This document shows positions 39,248 through 48,854 of a DNA stretch of 64,000 nucleotides, in pieces. The position numbers were made by a program, and so were the translations under genes. Every line of letters begins with the position of its first letter. The stretch's first letter is position 1. A model generated the notes under the pieces. That model was given only the letters and a program-made list of their open reading frames with translations, did not search any database and had not been told where the DNA came from. Location of the stretch: positions 806,001 to 870,000 of the forward strand of contig NZ_JAHXKI010000002.1 of assembly GCF_019392195.1 (NCBI RefSeq). Direction: 5' to 3'. This DNA comes from Marinobacter sp. F4206 (GTDB lineage: Bacteria > Pseudomonadota > Gammaproteobacteria > Pseudomonadales > Oleiphilaceae).

Positions 39248-41173
39248 CTGGAACCCACTGGCTTCACCGGACCGGCGCTGGCTGGTCCGGTCCTGCGCCA
39301 TTGCGCCCCAGACTTACTGGTTCTCTGGCTGGCCACCAGCAGGAGCGAAACCTTCCATATCCGCATAATCGACGGCAAGGACTGCCTGGTGGATCGACCG
39401 GTGAGCGACCACGAACTTGTCCGGCTCAGAATTGGGGCTCACGCCTGGCTCAATCTCCTGACCATCTCTCCGGACTCCCCTCTGCCCCGCAATACCCGGC
39501 TCGAGTATGACCTCGGGCTAACCCGCGCTTCCGACCATGAGCACACGTGGATACAGGACTGGGCCCCTCACCTGTGTCCCGACGACCGCGAGCGCCCCGG
39601 CTTCACCCTGAAAGCGAAGCTGGACCGCATCCTTCATGGCTCCTGCCGGCGGCCACACCATCCCGCAGCCGACGGCCTGGTGCGGGCCGACGAGGAGCTG
39701 CACAAGGCCGAGCAGCTGGAAGATGTTCCGTCCCTGTTACTGATGACCGGCGACCAGATCTACGCCGATGATGTGGCCGGGCCGATGCTGCATGCCATTC
39801 ACTGTGTTATCAATCAGCTTGGGCTTTACCATGAGCCCCTTGAGGGGGCTTCGCTCAGCCATAGCCGTGAGCTGACCTCCATGCCAAAGGCCTACTACCA
39901 CCGGGATGCCCTGCTGCCGGAATCGGAATTCAACGAGGATCTGACCGAGCGTTTCTTCGGCGGCGTACGGAAGCCGGTTTTTACCACTGCCAGCGCCGGC
40001 AATCACCTGATCTCCTTTGCCGAAATCATGGCGATGTATCTGCTGGTGTGGTCGCCGGAACCCTGGGCCCTTGTCATCGCCGCCGAGCCCGTCAAAGACC
40101 CGAAAGAGCTGGCCCGATACCGCAGGGAACAGGCAGCCGTCGATGACTTTCGCAGGAGCCTGCCTCGGGCAACGCGCGCCATGGCCAACGTACCTGTCTA
40201 CATGATCTTTGATGACCATGATGTGACTGACGACTGGAACCTCTCGGCCCTGTGGGAGACTACCGCCTATCAACATCCCTTTTCGCGGCGCATCATTGGC
40301 AATGCGCTGCTGGGTTATCTTTTGTGCCAGGGTTGGGGCAATCAGCCGCAATATTTCCGGGACATCATCGACCATTGCCAACAGCTGTTCGAAACCAGCA
40401 GCGAGCAGCATGAACTGGACAAGACGCTCCAGGACGAATTGATCGACCAGTTGTTTCAGTTTGATCACTGGCATTACACCCTGCCCACCTCACCCAGACT
40501 GGTGGTGCTGGACACGCGCACCCATCGCTGGCGCAGCGAGATTCGCCGCAGGCATCCTTCCGGGCTGATGGACTGGGAATCGCTTACCGATTTCCAGCAT
40601 GAAATCATGGGCGAGCAGGCTGTCGTGGTGGTTTCGGCTGCCCCCATGTTCGGGGTGAAGCTGATTGAAATAATCCAGCAGATGTTTACCTTTTTCCGCA
40701 AGCCGCTGCTGGTGGACGCGGAAAACTGGATGGCGCATCGGGGCGCCGCCAGTGTGTTGCTCAATATTTTTGGGCATTCCCGAACGCCCAGACACTTCGT
40801 GATCCTTTCCGGGGATGTCCACTATTCCTTTGCCTACGACGTGCGCCTGCGCCACAAACAGAACGGCCCCCGTATCTGGCAGATCACCAGTAGCGGCATC
40901 AAGAACGAATTCCCCAATGGCCTGCTGGAGTGGCTGGACCGCCTCAATCGCTGGCTGTTTGCGCCCTGGTCGCCACTGAACTGGTTCACCAAGAGGCGGC
41001 GCATGTGGATTTCACCCAGACTGCCCGAGGGCCGGGAGGCCGGTGAGCGGCTGTGGAACTGCTCGGGAATCGGAGACGTGCGACTCGATGACGAAGGCGC
41101 ACCAACCGCCATCCGGCAACTGGACGCCGGAGGCGGGGGCACAATTTTTCAGCCGCGGATCAAAGACGACTGA
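39248..41173 (+). CDS. PhoD-like metallophosphatase family protein
   Basis: The protein has about 641 residues. The phosphodiesterase core shows LLLMTGDQIYADDVAGP, MIFDDHDVTDDWNLSALWE and FVILSGDVHYSFAYDVR, the metal-binding blocks of PhoD-like phosphatases. No signal peptide or Tat motif is visible, so it is probably cytoplasmic, unlike secreted PhoD. The start is unresolved. A GAGGAGG site (39235-39241) ends 6 nt before a CTG, chosen here; ATG at 39188 would overlap spoVR by 59 bp and TTG at 39233 is also in frame. Placement against spoVR suggests a fourth operon member. Confidence 0.82.
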   Translation: MEPTGFTGPALAGPVLRHCAPDLLVLWLATSRSETFHIRIIDGKDCLVDRPVSDHELVRLRIGAHAWLNLLTISPDSPLPRNTRLEYDLGLTRASDHEHTWIQDWAPHLCPDDRERPGFTLKAKLDRILHGSCRRPHHPAADGLVRADEELHKAEQLEDVPSLLLMTGDQIYADDVAGPMLHAIHCVINQLGLYHEPLEGASLSHSRELTSMPKAYYHRDALLPESEFNEDLTERFFGGVRKPVFTTASAGNHLISFAEIMAMYLLVWSPEPWALVIAAEPVKDPKELARYRREQAAVDDFRRSLPRATRAMANVPVYMIFDDHDVTDDWNLSALWETTAYQHPFSRRIIGNALLGYLLCQGWGNQPQYFRDIIDHCQQLFETSSEQHELDKTLQDELIDQLFQFDHWHYTLPTSPRLVVLDTRTHRWRSEIRRRHPSGLMDWESLTDFQHEIMGEQAVVVVSAAPMFGVKLIEIIQQMFTFFRKPLLVDAENWMAHRGAASVLLNIFGHSRTPRHFVILSGDVHYSFAYDVRLRHKQNGPRIWQITSSGIKNEFPNGLLEWLDRLNRWLFAPWSPLNWFTKRRRMWISPRLPEGREAGERLWNCSGIGDVRLDDEGAPTAIRQLDAGGGGTIFQPRIKDD

Positions 41174-42532
41174 TCAGGCATTGACCGAAGGCAGCCCGGA
41201 CAATGCCATGGCCAGCTCCTGTTCGTCGTATTCATGGTCGCTCAGTTCACCGGCAAAATAGGAGGTGTAGGCCGCCATATCGAAATGGCCGTGGCCGCAG
41301 AGGTTGAACAGGATCACCTCGTCTTTGCCTTCCCGCTTACAGCGCAGCGCTTCATCAATGGCGCCCTTGACCGCATGATTGGCCTCCGGGGCAGGTACGA
41401 TACCCTCGTTCTTCGCAAACAGAACGCCAGCCTCGAAGCACTCACGCTGGGTGTAGGACACTGCGTCAAACAGCCCCAACTCCTTGGCGTGGGACACCAG
41501 AGGTGCCATACCGTGATAGCGAAGACCGCCGGCGTGGAAACCCGGCGGTGTGAACCCCGAGCCCAGGGTGTGCATCTTAGTAAGCGGCGTCATGTGTGCG
41601 GTATCGCCGTAATCGTAGGCGTACTTGCCGCGGGTCAGGGTGGGACAGGCCGAGGGCTCTACCGCGACGATCCGGGATTTTTCACCGCCTCTCAGCGCGT
41701 GGCCCATAAACGGGAAGGCGATGCCGGCAAAGTTGGAGCCGCCACCGGTACAACCGACAATCACATCCGGCCAGCAGTCCGCCATTTCCATCTGCTGCAT
41801 GGCTTCCAGGCCGATGATGCTCTGATGGAGCAGCACGTGATTGAGAACCGAGCCCAGGGCGTACTTGGTATTCGGGTCCTGCACGGCAAGCTCAACCGCT
41901 TCGGAGATGGCGATACCGAGGCTGCCGGTGTGGTCCGGTGTCTCGGCCAGCACCTTGCGGCCAAACTCGGTCAGCTCCGAGGGTGAGGCCACACACTTGG
42001 CACCGTAGGTTTCCATGACCGCCCGGCGATAGGGCTTCTGGTTGTAGGAAACCCGCACCTGAAACACCGTAACGTCCATATCAAACAAGGAACCGGCGAA
42101 GGACAGTGACGTGCCCCACTGACCGGCCCCGGTTTCGGTGGTGAGGGTACGAATGCCCGCCTCGCGGTTATAGAACGCCTGGGGAATGGCGGTATTGGGC
42201 TTGTGACTACCGGCCGGGCTCACGCCTTCGTATTTGTAGAAAATCTTTGCTGGAGTCCCGAGCGCCTTTTCCAGGCGATGGGCCCGGTACAGGGGGGCCG
42301 GCCGCCACAGGTTGTAGACGTCGCGTACCGGCTCCGGAATCTCGATTTCCCGTTCAGTGGTTATTTCCTGCTCGATCAGCGCCATCGGAAACAGCGGCTC
42401 CAGATCCGATGGCCCGACCGGTTGCTGTGTGCCCGGATGCAGCACCGCCGGAAGCGGCTCCGGCAGATCCGCCTGCAGGTTGTACCAGTACTTGGGCATC
42501 TGGCTTTCATCGAGAAGAAACTTGGTTTGCAT
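41174..42532 (-). CDS. trpB: TrpB2-type tryptophan synthase beta-like protein
   Basis: The 452-residue length and N-terminal extension are those of TrpB2. [13 protein letters not shown] [17 protein letters not shown] lysine in [27 protein letters not shown], and the phosphate loop [12 protein letters not shown] are seen. TrpB2 makes tryptophan from indole and serine, often without a TrpA partner; no trpA is nearby. It abuts the convergent PhoD-like gene with no gap and shares a TGATCA stop junction. Confidence 0.9.
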   Translation of the reverse strand: MQTKFLLDESQMPKYWYNLQADLPEPLPAVLHPGTQQPVGPSDLEPLFPMALIEQEITTEREIEIPEPVRDVYNLWRPAPLYRAHRLEKALGTPAKIFYKYEGVSPAGSHKPNTAIPQAFYNREAGIRTLTTETGAGQWGTSLSFAGSLFDMDVTVFQVRVSYNQKPYRRAVMETYGAKCVASPSELTEFGRKVLAETPDHTGSLGIAISEAVELAVQDPNTKYALGSVLNHVLLHQSIIGLEAMQQMEMADCWPDVIVGCTGGGSNFAGIAFPFMGHALRGGEKSRIVAVEPSACPTLTRGKYAYDYGDTAHMTPLTKMHTLGSGFTPPGFHAGGLRYHGMAPLVSHAKELGLFDAVSYTQRECFEAGVLFAKNEGIVPAPEANHAVKGAIDEALRCKREGKDEVILFNLCGHGHFDMAAYTSYFAGELSDHEYDEQELAMALSGLPSVNA

Positions 42533-42562
42533 TTTTTGGATTTCCTCGTTTTTGTTTGATTT

Positions 42563-43300
42563 TCAGACCGGTAACAGGGATTCAATCAGATCAACCAGCC
42601 AGGGCACCAGCAAGGCCGTAGCGAACGCTGAAAGCGCCATCGCGAGGCCGGAAAAGGCGCCCATTTGGGAGCTTACCTGAAACGCACGGGCGGTCCCGAT
42701 ACCGTGAGCCGCAACCCCCATGGCAATGCCCTTGGCGGTGTCGTCCCGAACGCGGATCCACTCGAACAGTTTGGTACCCAGCACGGCGCCCGTGATGCCA
42801 GTGACAACCACCAGCACCGCCGTCAGCGACGGAAGCCCACCGATTTTTTCAGAAATGCCCATTGCCACCGGCGCCGTTGCCGACTTTGGTGCCAGGGACA
42901 TCTGAATCTCCAGAGACCCGCCCAGAAGCCGGGCCAGGGCAATGGAGCTACCGGCGGCAATGACAACGCCACAGAACAGCGAAATCGTCACCGGCAACCA
43001 GAGCTGTCGAAGCTTGGAAAACTGTTGATACAGGGGAACGGCCAAAGCCACCGTCGCCGGCCCCAGCAGAAAGTGGACGAACTGCCCACCCTCAAAATAA
43101 TCGTTGTAGGACGTGCCGGTGAGCAGGAGCAGCCCGATCAACATCGCCACCGAGGTCACCACCGGATTGGCCAGTGGGCTGGCGTCGGTGCGCAGATACA
43201 GGCGGTAGGCCAGTCCATAGGCGACCAGGGTAATGGTCAGGCCCAGCAGCGGTGAGGCGGAGAGGTAGACCCAGATGTCTGTCAGAGCCGCGTCATTCAT
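42563..43300 (-). CDS. lrgB: LrgB/CidB family inner-membrane protein
   Basis: The 245-residue polytopic protein contains LLGPATVALAVPLYQQ, LAPKSATAPVAMGISEKIGG and AMGVAAHGIGTARAFQ, the family signature blocks. LrgB partners LrgA; in Staphylococcus the pair affects murein hydrolases, and plant and bacterial relatives export glycolate, glycerate or pyruvate. The ATG follows GGAGGG and overlaps the end of lrgA by 8 bp. Confidence 0.9.
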   Translation of the reverse strand: MNDAALTDIWVYLSASPLLGLTITLVAYGLAYRLYLRTDASPLANPVVTSVAMLIGLLLLTGTSYNDYFEGGQFVHFLLGPATVALAVPLYQQFSKLRQLWLPVTISLFCGVVIAAGSSIALARLLGGSLEIQMSLAPKSATAPVAMGISEKIGGLPSLTAVLVVVTGITGAVLGTKLFEWIRVRDDTAKGIAMGVAAHGIGTARAFQVSSQMGAFSGLAMALSAFATALLVPWLVDLIESLLPV

Positions 43301-43676
43301 TGCCACGTCCCTCCCCGCCGGCACCGGGTTTAACCAGCCAGCGCGTGGTCAGTTGCATAATCAGCGCGGTCGCCACCATGGTGATGACCGTGCTCAGCAA
43401 CAGGGACAGCGCGATAGGAATCCACTCATCGGCAATGCGGTTAAAGTGCGCCATCATGCCAACCCCGGCCGGAACAAAAAGCAGGGACAGGTGAGAAAGG
43501 AGCGCCGACGATGCCTGCTCGACGGATTCCGGCGTCTGGCCGCGAATCCACAGGGTGATGAAGAGCATGACCATGCCCAGCACCGGCCCGGGGATGGGTA
43601 CCCCGGCAAGGCGTACGGTCACTTCGCCAATCAGCTGATACACCAGCAACAGCGTTATTCCATTGAGAAACTGCAT
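43293..43676 (-). CDS. lrgA: LrgA/CidA family inner-membrane protein
   Basis: The 127-residue protein has four predicted helices and the CidA/LrgA motif VPIPGPVLGMVMLFITL followed by LLSHLSLLFVPAGVGMM. The start is the ATG with GGAG 8 nt upstream rather than the GTG eight codons earlier. The overlap with lrgB shows a coupled two-gene unit. Confidence 0.9.
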   Translation of the reverse strand: MQFLNGITLLLVYQLIGEVTVRLAGVPIPGPVLGMVMLFITLWIRGQTPESVEQASSALLSHLSLLFVPAGVGMMAHFNRIADEWIPIALSLLLSTVITMVATALIMQLTTRWLVKPGAGGEGRGNE

Positions 43677-43905
43677 CACGAGGGCTCCGCCGACAGACAC
43701 CGGTTAATATCAGAGCATAGCCACTAACGGCCGGAGTGAACACTCAACGGAAGTCTGACAGGTGACCGCGGGCTCGTTCCGTTGAAAGCGTTAAATGTCG
43801 CAAAAGCCGGAACTTTCCGCTCACTAACATCGTGAACATGTCTGGTTATCAGTATACTTGCAGCTAACAACTAAAACCCCTTACACCCGTGGAGTACAAC
43901 AAGGA

Positions 43906-45342
43906 ATGAAACGCCTGGGAACATTGGATGCCTCCTGGCTGGCCGTTGAGTCTGAAGACACCCCGATGCACGTCGGAAACCTGCAGATTTTTTCGCTGCC
44001 CGATGGCGCTCCCGACACCTTTTTACGCGACCTCGTCACCCGGATGAAAGAAACCGGCGACGTGGCACCACCCTGGAACCTGAAACTGGCCTGGTCCGGA
44101 TTCCTTGGACGCCTGGTGGCACCGGCCTGGAAGGTCGACAAGACCATAGACCTGGATTACCACGTACGCCATTCAGCCCTGCCCCGCCCCGGCGGCGAAC
44201 GGGAGCTGGGCATCCTGGTTTCCCGGTTGCATTCCAATCCGCTGGATTTTGCCCGGCCGCTTTGGGAATGCCACGTCATCGAGGGGCTGGAGAACAATCG
44301 CTTCGCCCTCTACACCAAGATGCACCACTCCATGATTGATGGCATCAGCGGGGTTCGTTTGATGCAGCGGGTGCTGACCACCGATCCGGACAAACGCGAC
44401 ATGCCACCGCCCTGGTCCGTCAAACCGGAACGTCGGCGCGGCAGCAAGACCGACTCCGAGGCAAGCATTCCCGCCGCGGTGTCTCAGGCGATGGACGCAC
44501 TGAAGTTGCAGGCCGATATGGCCCCACGGCTCTGGCAAGCCGGCAACCGTCTGCTGCACTCCGTGCGTCACCCGGAAGACGGGTTGACGGCTCCGTTCAT
44601 GGGGCCGGTTTCCAAGATCAATCACCGGGTCACCGGGCAGCGTCGTTTCGCAACCCAGCACTATCATCTGGATCGCATCAAAAAGGTTGCCCATGAAACC
44701 GGGGCGTCCCTGAACGATATTGTGCTGTATCTGTGTGGCACTGCGCTGCGTCGTTTCCTGCTGGAGCAGGACGACCTTCCGGACACCGCGATGACAGCCG
44801 GCATTCCGGTTAACATTCGTCCGTCCGATGATCAGGGCACAGGCACCCAGATCAGTTTCATGATCGCGTCTCTGGCAACCGATGAGCCTGACCCGCTGAA
44901 CCGGCTGCAGGAAATCAAGTCCTCCACCCGTCGCGCCAAAGAGCACCTTCAGAAGCTGCCGAAGAGCGCCCTGACCCAGTACACCATGCTGCTGATGTCG
45001 CCCTACATCCTGCAGCTGATGTCCGGGCTCGGCGGCCGGATGCGGCCGGTGTTCAACGTGACCATCTCCAACGTGCCGGGCCCGCAACGCACCCTCTATC
45101 TGGAGGGCGCCAAGCTGGAGGCAATGTACCCGGTGTCGCTGATTGCGCATGGCGGTGCACTGAACATCACCTGCCTGAGCTATGACGGTTCCTTGAACTT
45201 CGGCTACACCGGTTGCCGGGACACCCTGCCCAGCATGCAAAAACTGGCGGTCTACACCGGAGAGGCGCTGGATGAACTGGAAAGCCTGGTGATTCCGCCC
45301 AAGCCGAAAAAGGCCCGGAGCACTGCACGCAAGAAAGCCTAG
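43906..45342 (+). CDS. ws2: Wax ester synthase / diacylglycerol acyltransferase (WS2-type)
   Basis: The 478-residue protein has the acyltransferase motif HHSMIDG (residues 140-146) near the end of the N-terminal domain and the C-terminal blocks NDIVLYLCGTALRRFL and FNVTISNVPGP. Nearly the whole sequence agrees with what I remember of WS2 from Marinobacter hydrocarbonoclasticus, which links fatty alcohols to acyl-CoA to store wax esters. ATG is preceded by GGAG; an in-frame upstream extension is not conserved in my memory of the family. It is a single gene ending in a 4-bp convergent overlap with the TetR gene. Confidence 0.96.
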   Translation: MKRLGTLDASWLAVESEDTPMHVGNLQIFSLPDGAPDTFLRDLVTRMKETGDVAPPWNLKLAWSGFLGRLVAPAWKVDKTIDLDYHVRHSALPRPGGERELGILVSRLHSNPLDFARPLWECHVIEGLENNRFALYTKMHHSMIDGISGVRLMQRVLTTDPDKRDMPPPWSVKPERRRGSKTDSEASIPAAVSQAMDALKLQADMAPRLWQAGNRLLHSVRHPEDGLTAPFMGPVSKINHRVTGQRRFATQHYHLDRIKKVAHETGASLNDIVLYLCGTALRRFLLEQDDLPDTAMTAGIPVNIRPSDDQGTGTQISFMIASLATDEPDPLNRLQEIKSSTRRAKEHLQKLPKSALTQYTMLLMSPYILQLMSGLGGRMRPVFNVTISNVPGPQRTLYLEGAKLEAMYPVSLIAHGGALNITCLSYDGSLNFGYTGCRDTLPSMQKLAVYTGEALDELESLVIPPKPKKARSTARKKA

Positions 45343-45968
45343 TTCTTGCCGCTTTGCCAGTGGGCGGCGCCCACGAAGATCAGTTGAAGGAAGCGGATGG
45401 TCCGCTTCCGGATCTGGTCAATCTGGTAATCGTCGTCCGCCGCCACCCCGAGCAGATCCGTCAGACTGAACGCCACGCTGCGGACCACCAGGTCACAGGT
45501 CATTTCCAGATCACCGTCGCTAAGGTGGTCAACCAGCCTTAACCGTCGAAGGTCATTTGCCAGTTCACTGGCAAAAAATCGCATCTCGCTCCGAATGCCG
45601 TCCTGAACCGCCCGACTCTCGCCGGCCAGCCCCTGCGCCATGAACAGGAAAAAATTGCGGTTGGCCCGGGCATGACTGATAAAGATGTCGACTGACTCCT
45701 CAATCAGTTTATCCGCCTGTGATACATGGGCCCGGGCTTCACGCATCATACGCCGCAGGACCAGACCAAGCTCGTCCACCAGCTGCAGCCCCAGGTCGTC
45801 CATGTTCCGGAAGTGACGATAGAACGAGGTCGGCACCACGCCGGCCTGCCGGGTCACCTCCCGTATTCCCAGACTGGCGAAATGCCGCCCCTTGCCCACC
45901 AGTGTCAGCGCCGCCCCCATCAGTTTGTCGCGAGTTTCACCCGGCTTCCTGCGTTGTTTTTCCGCCAT
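45339..45968 (-). CDS. desT: DesT/FabR-like TetR regulator
   Basis: The 209-residue protein has a TetR N-terminal helix-turn-helix (LGIREVTRQAGVVPTSFYRHFRNMDDL) and a helical ligand domain. Its divergent placement next to a ferredoxin reductase and a desaturase repeats the desT-desCB arrangement of Pseudomonas aeruginosa, where DesT senses acyl-CoA saturation and represses the desaturase. FabR-type control of fabAB is the alternative. The start was chosen at MAEKQRRKPGETR; the upstream extension is unlike family members. Confidence 0.87.
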   Translation of the reverse strand: MAEKQRRKPGETRDKLMGAALTLVGKGRHFASLGIREVTRQAGVVPTSFYRHFRNMDDLGLQLVDELGLVLRRMMREARAHVSQADKLIEESVDIFISHARANRNFFLFMAQGLAGESRAVQDGIRSEMRFFASELANDLRRLRLVDHLSDGDLEMTCDLVVRSVAFSLTDLLGVAADDDYQIDQIRKRTIRFLQLIFVGAAHWQSGKN

Positions 45969-46092
45969 GGTCTGCTCATACCGATTGCTGTTGAACTCCG
46001 GTGACAAGTGTACACATCCGAAAAAATTAAAGTACCGAATGCTTGTCATTTTATGCCAGAACGACACACCTCATTGTGAAACCCCGACGCCC

Positions 46093-46129
46093 TGTGTACA
46101 TTCGTACACATTAGTGAACAACTGTACAC
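46093..46129. promoter_or_regulatory. Two tandem palindromes between desT and desC, probable DesT operators
   Basis: A perfect palindrome TGTGTAC-N4-GTACACA (46093-46110) is followed after 3 bp by an imperfect one, GTGAACA-N2-TGTACAC (46114-46129), about 30 bp before desC. A third short palindrome GTGTACAC lies at 46008-46015 nearer desT. Size and place fit TetR-family operators controlling both genes. Confidence 0.68.
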
Positions 46130-46160
46130 ACGCGTGCGAATGGCACCACGGAGAAACGCT

Positions 46161-47264
46161 ATGTTAGCGAGACATAACCAGAGCAAGGCGCTCCAGTGGC
46201 TCGGCAAGCAGCTGTTTAACCGGGAAGACCCGGCTGCCTTTTTTGACCCGCTGCTGGAACGCATCAACCCGATGTGGGTACAAGAGTACACACCGGCCCG
46301 GGTAGAGCAGGTCCTGCAGGAGACGTCGGACACCCGGACCTTTGTCCTGAAACCGGCCCGGCGCTGGCAGGGCTTCGAAGCCGGACAACATGTGAACATC
46401 TGTGTCGAAGTGGATGGCACGCGTCGCAACCGGACCTTCAGCTTATCCAGCTCGCCGATCCTGTGGCAGAAGCAGGGACTGATCACCCTGACCATCAAGC
46501 GTCTGCCCGGCGGACGGGTGACCAACTGGCTGCACGATCACCTTGATGTCGGGTCCGTGCTGGGCCTGGGCGAAGCCTTCGGCGACTTTACGGTACCGGA
46601 ACCGGCCGCGCCGGTTCTGTTTATCGCCGGCGGCAGCGGTATTACGCCTGTCCTGAGTCAGCTCGAGACCATGGCAGCGCAGGATTACCGGGCACCGGTC
46701 ACCCTGCTCTATTACGTGCGCACGTCTGAGGACGTGATTGCCCGGGAAAAGCTTGAGGCACTGACGGCCCGCCATCCCGCTCTGACCCTGACTATTATTG
46801 CCACCCACGACGGAACCGCACCCCGATATCTGTCGGACGCCGATCTGGGCACGGTTCCGGGACTCAACGCCCGCCAGGTCTTCCTGTGCGGCCCGAAAGG
46901 CCTGATGGACCTGGCAGGCGAGCTGCTCCAGAGCCGCGGCGTGCGGGAACGCGACATTCACTGCACCTTTTTTTCCGTGCCCCAGGCAAACATTGAAGAT
47001 CAACCCCTGGGTGGCCAGGTCCGGTTTGCCCAGAGCGATCTTGAGGTGGGCTCGGAAGGCGACGCCAACTTGCTGGAGATCGCCGAAGCCGCAGGCCTGA
47101 CGCCCCGCTACGGCTGCCGCATGGGCATCTGCCACCAATGCAGCTGCCGGAAGACCAGCGGCACCGTGATCAACCGCCTGACCGGCCAGAAGTCCGGTCC
47201 CGGCGAGGAGAACGTCCAGCTTTGCATCTCGGTGCCCCAGGGCCCGGTGTCCATCGACGTTTAA
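46161..47264 (+). CDS. desC: Ferredoxin reductase-like electron donor to desaturase (DesC-like)
   Basis: The 367-residue protein combines a FAD-binding domain (RNRTFSLSSSP), an NAD-binding domain (FIAGGSGITPVLSQLE, FLCGPKGLMD) and a C-terminal plant-type [2Fe-2S] ferredoxin. The ferredoxin ligands are in YGCRMGICHQCSCRK plus a later cysteine in VQLC. It passes electrons from NAD(P)H to the desaturase encoded next. ATG follows GGAGA. Confidence 0.92.
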   Translation: MLARHNQSKALQWLGKQLFNREDPAAFFDPLLERINPMWVQEYTPARVEQVLQETSDTRTFVLKPARRWQGFEAGQHVNICVEVDGTRRNRTFSLSSSPILWQKQGLITLTIKRLPGGRVTNWLHDHLDVGSVLGLGEAFGDFTVPEPAAPVLFIAGGSGITPVLSQLETMAAQDYRAPVTLLYYVRTSEDVIAREKLEALTARHPALTLTIIATHDGTAPRYLSDADLGTVPGLNARQVFLCGPKGLMDLAGELLQSRGVRERDIHCTFFSVPQANIEDQPLGGQVRFAQSDLEVGSEGDANLLEIAEAAGLTPRYGCRMGICHQCSCRKTSGTVINRLTGQKSGPGEENVQLCISVPQGPVSIDV

Positions 47265-47316
47265 TCCATGACCGAATGAGAAAGCGGTGCGCTGAAGCAC
47301 CGAAGGGAGCACGACC

Positions 47317-48408
47317 ATGAACACAATGACCGAAGCACAGCTCAGTGAACTGGAACAGGATCTCAATGCGATCCGGGACGAAGTCGTCGCGGATCTCGGC
47401 GAGCGCGATGCCCGCTACATCCGACGCATTGTTCGGCTGCACCGCACTCTGGAAGTGGGCGGCCGGGCGATGATGCCGTTTGGCTTCATCCCGCCGGTTT
47501 TCGTCGCAGCCACTGTAGCGCTCGGCCTCTCCAAGATCATTGAGAACATGGAGATCGGCCACAACGTGATGCACGGGCAGTACGACTGGATGAACGACCC
47601 CAGCCTGCACTCCCAGAGCTACGAATGGGATACCGTGTGCACCGGCGATTCCTGGCGCCGGACCCACAACTACGAGCATCACACGTACACCAACATCATT
47701 GGCAAGGACCGGGACTACGGTTACGCGCTGCTGCGCCTCAGTAATGACGACGAATGGAAACCCCGGCACAGCCTGCAGTTCATCAACTACATCCTGCTGA
47801 GTGTTTTCTTTCAGTGGGGGGTTGGCCTGCACGAACTGGAAAGCGAGCGCATTCGCCGCGGTGAGATCCGCCTGCGCGACAAGCTTCCGTTCCTGATGGA
47901 TTTTTTCCGCAAGGGCGGGCGTCAGGCGTTCAAGGATTATCTGTTCTTCCCGCTGATCACCTTCCCGGTTGCCCCGATTGTGTTGGCGGGAAACGTCAGC
48001 GCAAACCTGATCCGGAACCTGTGGTCATCCACGGTGATCTTCTGCGGCCATTTCACTCAGGATGCGGAGACGTTTACGGGAGCGGAGTGTGACGGTGAAA
48101 GCAAGGGCCACTGGTACCTGCGCCAGCTTACCGGTTCCTCAAACTTCACCGGCGGCAAGTGGGTGCACCTGCTCAGCGGCCACCTCAGTTACCAGGTTGA
48201 GCACCACGTCTTTCCGGACCTGCCGGCCCACCGCTACCCGGAAATCTCGGCGCAGGTGCAGGCGGTGTGCCAAAAGCATGGCATTCCGTACAACACCGGC
48301 AGTTTTGCCCGGCAGTATGGCACGGTACTGAAGCGCATCTTTGCCTTTTCCCTGCCCGACCGGGTTCGCTCGAAAGTGCCAGCCCTCAGCATGGGTCAGG
48401 CGACCTGA
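47317..48408 (+). CDS. desB: Membrane fatty acid desaturase (DesB-like)
   Basis: The 363-residue protein shows the three histidine boxes of membrane di-iron desaturases: HNVMH (82-86), HNYEHH (117-122) and QVEHH near residue 290. Hydrophobic segments lie at about 50-75, 150-168 and 205-235. It introduces a double bond into acyl-CoA or lipid acyl chains with O2 and electrons from DesC. In P. aeruginosa the equivalent DesB is an acyl-CoA delta-9 desaturase. Its last 13 bp overlap the convergent nsrR 3' end. Confidence 0.92.
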   Translation: MNTMTEAQLSELEQDLNAIRDEVVADLGERDARYIRRIVRLHRTLEVGGRAMMPFGFIPPVFVAATVALGLSKIIENMEIGHNVMHGQYDWMNDPSLHSQSYEWDTVCTGDSWRRTHNYEHHTYTNIIGKDRDYGYALLRLSNDDEWKPRHSLQFINYILLSVFFQWGVGLHELESERIRRGEIRLRDKLPFLMDFFRKGGRQAFKDYLFFPLITFPVAPIVLAGNVSANLIRNLWSSTVIFCGHFTQDAETFTGAECDGESKGHWYLRQLTGSSNFTGGKWVHLLSGHLSYQVEHHVFPDLPAHRYPEISAQVQAVCQKHGIPYNTGSFARQYGTVLKRIFAFSLPDRVRSKVPALSMGQAT

Positions 48409-48833
48409 AGCAACCTCAACAACTGTGGCCGGTGCTGATCCTGGATCACATCGGCCAGGGTGTAGCTGTCCAGCACCGCAAGAAATGCCTGCAGAGCCTC
48501 CCCGAACATGGACTTCAGGCCGCACACCGGCGCAATCCGGCAGGCATTCTTCGAGGAAAAGCATTCCACCATATTGAGATCCTGCTCCGTCTCACGCACC
48601 AGAATCCCGATACTGATATCGGTGGGTGCCATATGAAGGCGCATGCCCCCTTTCTTGCCTCGAATCGTTTCGATGTAGCCCTTCTTATTGAGCTGGTGGA
48701 CCACCTTCATCAGGTGGTTTCTGGAAATGTCGTAGCTCTCGGCAATTTCCTGAATGGTCGCCAGGCGATCACCCTGCACCGCCAGATAAATCAGCACGCG
48801 CAGTGAATAGTCAGTGTAACGGGTGATGTGCAT
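48396..48833 (-). CDS. nsrR: NsrR, nitric-oxide-sensing Rrf2 repressor
   Basis: The 145-residue protein has an Rrf2 winged helix (ITRYTDYSLRVLIYLAVQ, IAESYDISRNHLMKVV, GGMRLHM) and three cysteines at C91, C98 and C104 in VECFSSKNACRIAPVC. This is the NsrR cluster layout, though with one more residue between the first two cysteines than I recall for E. coli. NsrR loses DNA binding when NO destroys its Fe-S cluster. It lies 21 bp past the DUF454 gene and near ytfE/norB, its usual targets. ATG follows GGAG. Confidence 0.92.
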   Translation of the reverse strand: MHITRYTDYSLRVLIYLAVQGDRLATIQEIAESYDISRNHLMKVVHQLNKKGYIETIRGKKGGMRLHMAPTDISIGILVRETEQDLNMVECFSSKNACRIAPVCGLKSMFGEALQAFLAVLDSYTLADVIQDQHRPQLLRLLQVA

Positions 48834-48854
48834 TCAGTACTCCAGTGTTTCGTT

